64,000 nt of DNA. It comes from Ascaris suum. Its lineage: Eukaryota > Nematoda > Chromadorea > Rhabditida > Ascarididae. The notes under the pieces are model-generated. The model made no database searches. It was not told where the DNA came from and saw nothing but the letters and a program-made list of their open reading frames with translations. The translations under genes and the position numbers were made by a program. Position 1 is the first letter of the stretch. Each line of letters begins with the position of its first letter. The stretch is taken from NCBI GenBank assembly GCA_013433145.1, contig CM024186.1, forward strand, positions 6,390,001 through 6,454,000. Direction: 5' to 3'. This document shows, in pieces, positions 54,830 through 64,000 of this stretch.

Positions 54830-57800
54830 AGTATACACAAAATAATATCCTCGTAGTCTAACTCACAAAATAATATCCGTAAAAAAACTCTTAAAAAGAC
54901 TCATTTTTTAATAATTAAATTCCGGACGAGTGGAAATCCGATCGGTGTGAAATGCACCTAAATTTTTTGACACATTTAAACATTTACGGCTTGTTTGCAA
55001 ATTAATAGATCGAGATTAACCGTTGTACGAGAAGTCAGCAAATGGCATAGTGATCAAATTTTTTAGCTCTACGCTCGATGGTTCCCACGTTGAAAAAACC
55101 GAACAGACAGACAGACTCACATGAATTAAGCAGAGACACAACGCGATCGAAAATTCGTTTCTCCAAATCATCTATGTAGAAACGCGTAATAAAGAATTGT
55201 TTGTAAGCAGGATTGTCACTCTTATGCGAGAGAGCTGCTACTTTGCGTGCGAGTTGTGCGACTCCAAGAGTGAAGTCGGATTGTACCTTCGCTAACTGAC
55301 CTTATTTTTTAGGGGGAGGGGGATTTTCTAGCAGAAATAGAACACTTGACAAGTTTTATTTCAACTGCTATGAAAAAAATGCTCTGACGTACCTCAATTT
55401 TTTTAGCTAGATAGTTTTCAGTTTTGCGTTATACGAATCTGAAATCTGCAATACTTAATGCATCTATTCGTTAGGCTCATAAACTGCGGCTGAGTGGTTT
55501 CGATTTGCACACTATTGTTACTCATACATATTAATCTTTATTCGTCAGAATTGTAGCTCTGCAAGCGTTCTACTATTCTTTATCGTTCGGACTAGGGAAA
55601 TTTTAATTAGAAAAGTTAAATAAGTGAACAGATAAACGAACCAATGAATAAATAAATTGGTAGTTAAATAAGAAAATAAACGAGTAAATGAAAAAAGCAA
55701 ATAAATATACGACAGGTTTGCAAAGGTCGTTTTCTTAATGAAGGCTGCTTGAATTACATTCGTTTTTTTGTTATGGAATAGTCCTATCTGGTTGTTTACA
55801 ATTATTATATAGATATTTGAGTCATGAGAAGGTAAGTGCCAAAATTTACAGCATAGGCTCACTGCAGATTTATAGTATCGCAAGAGGTCGAGGCCCGAAA
55901 TTTAGCTACTATAGGCTAATTTTGGCAGTTGATCCAGTTCACATATTCCTCCAATTTTAAGACCATTTGTTTCAATCATTTCTGGTACTCGACCCCTCAG
56001 ATGACAGAATACTTCCGGGGGTGATATGCCTGGCTTACCCAATCATTTTTGACAGAGCAGTTACCTTTGAATCCGTTACGAATCATCGCCAAACAGTCGG
56101 AGCTATTAGGAGGTGATTGAGTCGACCAGGGCGAAAAGCGAACGAGGAATATTTTAGGAAAAGAGGAGAATATGAGTCCATTTTGCAAAGCTCAACAAAA
56201 ATCAAGTAAAACGTAGCACCGTTCCTATTCACCCACTTTCGATGACGTGTAATAATTTAGAAGGTGAACGGAAGCAGGAATAGAAAAGGAAAAACAAAGA
56301 GGAAGAAAGAGAGAGAAGAATAAAAGGGAGAGCAATGATCGAAATCGGCGCTGTTAGAAAAGCTGTGTAGAGAATGTAATCGTTAAGCTCCATTTCTAAC
56401 TGGAAGCACCTCAGTTTTGTTTCGTCGGTTCAACTGTTTATGTGCTGTAATGTGCACAGCGACACAACACAACAATTTTTGATACTGTATAGGTCTAACT
56501 ACAATTTTTTAAAATAATAAATTGCTGTTTGTTTTCCGTTAGCAATGTACCGCAAAATTTAAGAACAGAATTGCCTTTATTGGCGCAAGCATTTATATGC
56601 TAAGCTGTAGCACTGATGCAAGCATTTGTTTTCCGGTTTTTGCTAATGTCTGTTTCACACCTCAGTGATGTTTGATCAGGTTGCATTTGTACAAGCATTT
56701 TCTCGATATCTTTTATGCATACTTTTACTACTCACACAAATTACTCCTCGACCATACAAAGTTCGTAATTTATATGAATGAATATGTTTTTCGCTTGTAA
56801 AAGACAAATATGGAAGCCATCTGCAACTTGTGACTGAGGTAATAAGATCTGATAATAAGGTGACTAATCTCAAGGCTCGAAACGCCGACATAGAGCCGTT
56901 GTATGACTGAAATAGTAATAAAGTAGTACAGCAGAGACTTGGACACGACATGGCTATATTAGAGCATATAGGAACGGTTCAATTTCCAATATGTCTATGT
57001 TGCGTTCTTTATTCGATTTTTGCGTTCATAGATTTCAGAATCTGTCATTTGCATTGCTGCAGTTTGAAAAGCTGCTCTTATAGGCACAAAGTGAAGCATT
57101 ATGCAGTCAGTTCGCTTTCATTAGTTAGTTGTTCGGAGATGAGTGAACGCGATTTTCGTTGTTTCCATATCTTCCCTTCCTTCGAAAAAAAAGTTGATTC
57201 TTATGTGTCTTCATGAAGCAAGTTTCTTGTCGTGCTACCGCATATGGGCGCTTTTGCTTTCATGAATGCGCAACACCTACTGGCAACCGCAATTGAGCAG
57301 TGTGCGCAAAGCAATATTACTGCAGCATCCTTAAACAAACTTGTTGCGCTTTCTTTGATTAGAAAATTACACAAGAAAGTCAGCGAGCGATACTCGAAAA
57401 AATTTTAGGAGTAAAGATCGGTACGAATTGTGTGCGGATGCCCGCAAAATGACCACTAATCCAGCAAATCACAATGAACTTCTTATGAAGTTGCACTGAA
57501 GCGAAAAAACTTTCATAGAATGACCTGGTTTTTGCATTTGTGAGTGGTACGGATTTGACGGCTATTTTGTTTGTTGAAATATGAAACGCTTTCGATTCAC
57601 CACCCATAAATTTTACTTTTGGGAAAAACGAGCCTTTCGATAGTTTTTTTGGCTTCCAAACAAAATTTGTTCTTATTTTTGCCGATTTTCAGATGAGTTC
57701 AGAATATCTGAAATCCATAAAAATATGCATATAAATTCGTTTATGTGACTTTCAGACAGTATTTATAAAATTCCTAAAATCTGACCGTTGGGGACAAAAA

Positions 57801-60800
57801 CGCTACACGGTTAGGACTTTTAGATTTCTTGCCCATTGTGCAGACATTCTCACTATGTGATATAAGTGCTTAAAAACTCATATTGCCAACCGCCATATAT
57901 TTCTTTTTGTTTTTTTAATCAGCAATAAATCTATTAGTACGTTTCACTTGGAAGAAGTATCTTTCAGTTTCTTTTTTCTTGACATACCATATATCTGTGT
58001 TTGATGGCCGCTCTGAGTTAGTTCCTCCACATATTTCAAAATAAATGAAACTATGTTAGATTCTTTTTCAGCCGAAGAAAATTTTCTCCATACCTCATTT
58101 TTTGCCGGACTAGTCCCAGAACATACACAGGTGGCTTACATTTTCTCCCGATCATAATAAAGGAAAAAACCTTGGCTTCTCGTGTCATAACAGAGGATAC
58201 ATCCTTTCTGGATCCTGAACAAACCATATATAGAATTCTTATTTATACGTGAATTGTGCTGATAGCATTTAAGCTTTTTTTCGGTATTTAGCTATTCCCG
58301 ATAATTTTTCTAAAGGTGAAGAACGCCGCACACCTTTGCAAGTTATAGTAATTTGTAATTGTACATCTGTTGATAGCAGATTCATATTCGATGAGTTTCC
58401 GTTGAATCATATTGTAGCCTCTGATTACTGATTACAATAATATCGTCACTCATACGATCGACCCATCATAAGGGCAAACAAGTTGTCAAACGTTATAAGG
58501 CAATCAAAGTGAACAAGTCAAGTTATTGAACTCGAATGAAGGTATTCAACAAAAAAAAAATCACTTCTGAAGGTATATGCACAACAGTTAAAAATTGGAC
58601 TCAACGTTGCTGGGACGCAAATGCTTAGATGCCGAAATAAACTTATGCTCAATCTGAAATGTAATCTGAATTTAAATTGGTCGTTTGAAGGAGCCGTCAG
58701 AGAATGTCATACAAAGATGTATGCGAAAAAGAGTCGCTATAAAGTAGCATGGCCAATTTGGATTTGTAACAGCACGTAGTGATTAGGATTGAAAAATAAC
58801 AAATTAACATCTCAAAATAACATGATCTCATCCTTACAAACTGTTCTTCGAACTGGCTGATTGCAAAATGAAATCCAGCCGGCGCAAAATGCGAGCAAAT
58901 TTTTAATCGCATATAAGTTGAGTCGCTCTGGAGCTGACAAGCGGACGCACGCGAACACGCGCGGACAAGAGGCCGCCATTTGGCATTTTAGAAGGTCGAA
59001 TTCGCAAAGGATATCAACATGTGAGGGCAGTGGTAGCGGAAGTGATTCTGTATGAAAAATTGAGGTGGCCGCCAAGGATTGATGGCAAGATACACGCTGT
59101 TTCATCTTTCTTCCTCTTAACCAACGGCTCTGACAGACTATCAATAAATTATAACCTTCATATTTCAAAATAACCAATCTTCCGAGTAAATTTTGCATAA
59201 GATGTTCGCCCATTCTGTGATTCGACCGATGTAAAGTGGAAACTGAATTAGTTTAAAACGCGTGAAAATTATCTGGCACCTTTATATCTTTATAATCTTG
59301 ATGGAATAGCTAGGCATACTCAAGCTTCAGTGTTTTGCGACTTCGAACACAGGCGAATCTGTAAAACCGCCTCATGATGCGTATGGTGACACAGGACTTG
59401 GATCTGTTAGCCTGAAAGCGCTGCTCTCTCCTTAAACTAGCACTTGCCTCACGAGACTTTTCTGCAATGATGCGTAAAGAGTTATTTGCGCCATATGTCC
59501 ATAACTGTGACAGATAAATGATAACAACTGCCAGTCGTGAACGCATAGAATTTTGCGCGCCTGTAAAAAGCTCTACGACACAAATATCACGCACAGTATT
59601 TCCGCTTTACAGCGCTGAAACCGTGCTCTCAAATCATTTTGCCTATGCGCATTTCTTGCTGAAATTGTTTGCCGGTTTGCATGAGGGGCAGGGCATGTCG
59701 TAGATTTTAGCTGACGTCGGTTCGAGCAGTTGGGTTTCGCGCAAAAAGAAAGATTCACAAAAATTTGAAGTGTAATTTGCGCAAAGTACGACAGCATCCG
59801 TTAGTGAGTGCTGTTGCAGCACGTTTTTGCTGCTCGTGCGCACTACTCAGCGCTGTTTACAATCACTCACCATAAGGAGATGGGGGAACTCGTTTGCGAT
59901 CCTTCCCTACTCAGCTTGTTTCCCAAAAAAGAGGCGCAGTTCACTTCATGACCAGCTTCCCAATTGAGCTCGATGTATCGACGATTTCATCTTTGCTCAA
60001 TCACCTCTTAATTATTGAGCTTCAACGCAATAGGCTTCATCGCATCCTTTCCCCATGGTTTAAAGAATTGAGGGATCCTCTTCCCCCTTCCTATATGATG
60101 AAAAAATTTTTCTCTGACGCATTCGTTCGGAGCTGCTTTCCCTTGTGATGTGCAGTTCACATATTGTTAGTTTCTGGAACTTGCCTTCTTTCTACTTGTG
60201 GAGGAATGTAACGCATGTATGAATGCTTACATTTGAACTTCGTTTCACTAACTCCGTAAGCTTACCGAACGAGTTTGCTGAGGTCACCGATGATTGAACG
60301 TTTTCATTGAAAGTTCTAGAACTGAGGCAAACCTCATATAACAACTAAGTGGGAATAAGCCGGCTCATGTATATTCAAGAGCATTGAAGTTTTTATAACT
60401 TCCGATAGAAATTTGTTGTAGCCTCATAAAAATCGAGAACGAAATGTATCAGTTTACGGATAAATGTAAGTGGCATGGCGCTCCCATGGGCAACTACGTT
60501 GGCCTGTTCATTTACGTGGTAGAGGGAATTATGGAACGGTTAATAGTTATAGCGAAGAAGGGTTCTTAATCTTCCGATTGTCAAACAGAGAGAAAATGTG
60601 CTTTGAGCAAAAATTCTAAAAGAATGTTCGTGGTTACAACTGATGGAAAAAATTTTAAATAAGTTTAGAAAAAATATCCAATGGGAAGAGTTTTATTCTC
60701 ATAACATATTCAGTATAGGCTAATTCGCAAAATTTGAATGAATTTGTTACAAAAAGCGAAGTTATGATCATTCCGGTGAATTTATTGCAGTGAATATGGT

Positions 60801-61480
60801 ATCACCTGAAAATTCCATGTGAAGAGTTTACTGAGGAGTGCACAAGAAATGTCATGCATCATTGTAGAGCGTTCGATTTTGAAAAAAGTTATGTCTCCAA
60901 AACCATTTTAATGGCAATTTCAACGCTTATCATTCATACTCAGGCTTATGAGACGGTAAACGCATTCACTGCTATTAGTCCATTTAGTTGAGTGTTCGAG
61001 AATCCGCATGAAATCTCTGGAAACCGAAGAAATTTTTTTGATCCTGGGATGATTCCGATTCTATAAACATAACTTCTGGGCGCCCACGTTTTGTCCAAAT
61101 CCAACAGCTTTTCCAAAGCTGTGATTTTTTCAGGCAAAAGGGAGGTGGAGAGAAGAATTTGACCATATTCAGAATATCTTCTGCAAAAAAAAATTGAAAC
61201 CAGGATCTCCAAGAACTTCGACGGTTGTTCGTGCATTCCTTGACTCTTCTAAGATTGCATTGATGTGAACGCCAAATTGTAGAATGAATAATGCAGATGT
61301 TTTTATTGATCCGCGCAATGAGTTTTTTTTTAACATCTTCGATGAAATTTCAAAATTCAAAAAATTTCTTATCATTGTCAAAAATTCTGATTGATTCGTC
61401 ATGGAAATATTCCGCTGGTAGCCGATTTTCATCGAAATTCAATAATACGCAACAAAGCTGCGATGCCTTCCCACATAAAA
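54830..61480. other. Stretch without a recognised gene
   Basis: AT-rich and without an identifiable domain on either strand. A 54-codon + strand ORF at 57244-57408 has an amphipathic, helical look (residues such as SLNKLVALSLIRKLHKKV), but no family is recognised and a stop lies directly upstream in frame. Confidence 0.35.
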
Positions 61481-61484
61481 ACAA

Positions 61485-62530
61485 ACATGCAAAAATACAC
61501 ATAAACACTCACACGAATACGGGAGTATGTAAACTTGCACGCACAAGAGCACGCACGCACACACATACACACACAACACACACACACGTACACACGCGTG
61601 CAAGCACTTACATGAACGAATACTCAAAAACACACACGGGAACATGCATGCGCAAGGACGCACAGCCAAAACTCTTACGAACACACAGAAAAGCACAATT
61701 ACACAAAAGCACATACATTAACACGCGCAAACAAAACGAATAAACCCATTCACAAATCGGAACGCACAAACACGCACACAAACATGCATGCATACAGAAA
61801 CGCACGCACACACACCACACAAGCACTCAGGCCACGGATACACAAATGCACAGACGCGCGAACACTTATACAAACATGCGCAAGCAGAGAAACACGCACG
61901 AACGCACAAATAAACATGCACGCAAACACCCACTAACGCGCACAGACGCACAAATACGGACAGAAACACAGCACATGCAAAAACACAGAAAAGCGCATGT
62001 ATACGCACACGAGCAAACACAGACGTACACGCATTCAAACATTTGAACACACACAAACACATGTGAGCACTAGCACATACGAGCATGCGCACAGGCGCAC
62101 AGCAGAACCATACACGCAAATAAACGACCGTACACAGCCACGAACACCAGAACGCAAACATAGGCACATATTGAAACACTGAAACGCGCACGCAAGCACA
62201 CATCAACGCACATAAGCATGCACGCGTGAAAGAAGATGCACAGAGACGCACGGACACATATATGGACAAACGCACACAAACGTATGCACACAAGGTGCAT
62301 CACTGCACAGACGCATGAAGGCACACACGAACATGCACACAAACGAGCAGAAGCACACACATAAACAAACATACCAGCAAATGTACGCAAGCACATGCAC
62401 GCGCACTTATAGGGGCAGGTACACACACAAAAACGCAAATAATGCACAGACCGCAAGCGGACGTATGAACAAGCACAAACATACATACACATTAGACGCG
62501 AACATTACACAAGCTCGCTTATGCTCGCGT
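61485..62530. repeat. Degenerate CA/GCAC-rich tract, about 1 kb
   Basis: For about 1,045 bases the + strand is almost entirely A, C and G in alternating patterns (ACACAC, GCACGC, ACAAACAC) with few T. It is a decayed (CA)n/(GCACAC)n array with no fixed unit. The alternating purine-pyrimidine pattern could adopt Z-DNA. Long ORFs on both strands, Cys/Val-rich on minus and Thr/His/Lys-rich on plus, follow from the composition and are not genes. Confidence 0.85.
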
Positions 62531-62828
62531 ATGTTGTACGTTTGTACAAACGCGTAACCTCCCCACTGTCAAAGAGGTCTCAAGCAGTTTCTTGTGGACT
62601 GTGGATCGGAATGAAACCGCGCGAAGCTTTCCGAGTCCTCCTTGCACCGTTAATCATCCTTTAGTCAGAACCGTTTTGCAACTCATATGTTGTTGCAACA
62701 TATAACTACTGCTGGTATACTGTAGTTATACAGCGAAAATGCTTGAAAGCACTTTTAAAACAAAATTAGCTCCAAAAACTTTCCAGAGTGGTAGGTCGAC
62801 CAACTTATTATTATTTTTTTATCCGCAG

Positions 62829-62929
62829 ACCTTTGAGATAATCTTAGATACTCAGCTCGATGTACGAGTAGAAATTACATCACAGCGTGTCGGCGATATC
62901 ATTCTTGCACTGCACTGCATCCTATATAA
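62829..62929 (+). CDS. Candidate exon A of an unknown gene at the right edge
   Basis: A strong acceptor (TTTTTTTATCCGCAG) precedes an open segment encoding TFEIILDTQLDVRVEITSQR, then VGDIILALHCILY. The donor could be TATAA|GTGTGA, phase 2. The peptide has the alternating pattern of a beta-strand protein and balanced composition. I do not recognise the family. Joined in phase to the candidate exon at 63011 it would leave an 81-base intron, a usual nematode size. Confidence 0.35.
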
Positions 62930-63010
62930 GTGTGAGGTGAATTGTGTTGAAAGCGATGGCCGACTGATGCCTTTTGTTTGCAGCTGAATCCGGATTATGG
63001 CAGATGTTAG

Positions 63011-63110
63011 TGACGAAAGGAGTTTCGTCATTGACATCTCCACGCCAGAAACACTCGAGAGGGATTTCTACGCCTGGCTCAACGTTGGTTCATTTGCGCA
63101 AATTGTTTTC
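63011..63110 (+). CDS. Candidate exon B of an unknown gene at the right edge (end uncertain)
   Basis: From an acceptor ending TTAG the frame reads DERSFVIDISTPETLERDFY and continues AWLNVGSFAQIVF. It looks coding and fits the phase of the candidate exon at 62829. The frame stays open to 63197, so the exon end cannot be fixed; I stop where the composition turns low-complexity. I recognise no family. The gene would continue beyond 64000. Confidence 0.33.
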
Positions 63111-63199
63111 AGTGCACATTTTTCAGTCATTCTCTTTTGTTCGATCATTAAAAATTATCATTTAAACCAAAGTTTCTCATGTTCATTTTTCGGCAGATG

Positions 63200-64000
63200 A
63201 AGTCACCGAAATGCTGGCATCGCCGAAGGAAATATTTTTTAATCGCTTTGTCCTTCCCTCCACATGGAATTCATGTCTTGATCTATTCACCGAAAGCCTT
63301 CAATTAAGCCCATCTTTTAAGCTCTTTCTCTTTTGTTCAAATTGAGAAACGCCGTAAAAGTGTCAGCAATTCATTTGAAGCCGCAAAACCACAGGCGGCC
63401 GTTTTTTAGTTCTTAGGTTCGCCGAATTTCATGTATAGGACATTGTTATACCATTATAAAGTTATCTAATCGCTTCAGAAAACTACAGCTATCATAATAC
63501 AGTTTTCGTCGTCTTGGGATTTTGTATTAGTGGAAAGCAAAACAAAATAAGAAAAGGATCTTCCCGCTTACAAGCATTTTAATGAAAGTTCATCAATGAA
63601 TCCACCTTATTTTCACTTTCTCTGAGAAACAGCTTTGCAATGGAATTGCCACGCTAATGGTGCAATTTTCACGTCAATGCGTTCTTTCTGTAAAGCTTTC
63701 CTTCCTTTCTTTCCAGTGTAACCTATTCATGGATATAAGTCAACGGCTTTTGTGTGAGGAACGATAGTATTCTGTAAAAGTTTTAAAACATATCGTGACA
63801 GGAGTGATAATGACTACAGGAAATGTCACATTTACCTCTGAACGCATGTATTACGCAAATATTTTCTTCAAGCTGAATGCATCTCAAGTCAAGAGGCTGA
63901 GGGGAATAATGCAAAAGACGCTCTTTTTACGTCATTCGGGAAGTGATAAGTACACTTTAAACAACTAATGGATACTATATGAATTCACCTCATAAGAATG
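63200..64000. other. Right-edge sequence without a recognised gene
   Basis: AT-rich. I see no conserved segment. If the candidate exons at 62829-63110 are real, this would be intron. Confidence 0.4.

Noticed and set aside
61439..62557. Cys/Val-rich minus-strand ORFs of up to 191 codons and Thr/His/Lys-rich plus-strand ORFs
   Set aside because: They follow from the CA/GCAC-rich, T-poor composition, occur in overlapping frames on both strands, and have no domain structure.

Overview
This is nuclear DNA of a rhabditid nematode, most probably a strongylid of the hookworm/trichostrongyle type. It is AT-rich and gene-poor, with one small-exon gene spread over 25 kb of long introns. Long pure (TA)n arrays recur, and there are BEL/Pao and Penelope-like retroelements. 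No bacterial features are present. The species is inferred from style and cannot be read from the sequence.

The one gene I can rebuild is a molybdenum cofactor sulfurase (C. elegans mocs-1, vertebrate MOCOS) on the + strand, 7833-33009, in 16 exons. I traced these by matching translated segments to the family in order and checking that splice phases agree at each junction. Exons 1-9 encode the NifS-like PLP cysteine-desulfurase half, and exons 10-16 the MOSC N-terminal and MOSC domains. The model is about 754 codons. It has one clear lesion, a single-base frameshift in exon 8 just after the cysteine motif GCFCNQGAC, and one non-canonical GC donor after exon 14.

Intron 8 (9.3 kb) holds a 148-bp hairpin MITE-like element and, next to it, an 8.1-kb BEL/Pao LTR retrotransposon (15341-23438) in antisense. 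This element has nearly identical 230-bp LTRs, a tRNA-Gly-type primer site, gag, zinc knuckles, protease, reverse transcriptase, RNase H, integrase and an env-like glycoprotein region. Its coding frame is broken by about eight frameshifts and three stops. It sits inside a (TA)n microsatellite. Intron 15 (4.1 kb) carries an antisense ORF of unknown nature and a possible nuclear-receptor-like exon relic.

Downstream of the gene, 33.4-42.6 kb holds two fragments of one Penelope-like family, one with a YVDD reverse transcriptase. Each is followed by a long TA array. From 42.9 kb to the end I find mostly non-coding DNA: microsatellites, a probable non-LTR retrotransposon ORF relic on the - strand near 47.8-48.1 kb, and a 1-kb degenerate CA/GCAC-rich tract at 61.5-62.5 kb. 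Two weak candidate exons at the right edge (62829-63110) may belong to a gene running out of the window. The first 7.8 kb has no convincing gene, only repeats and one weak minus-strand exon candidate.
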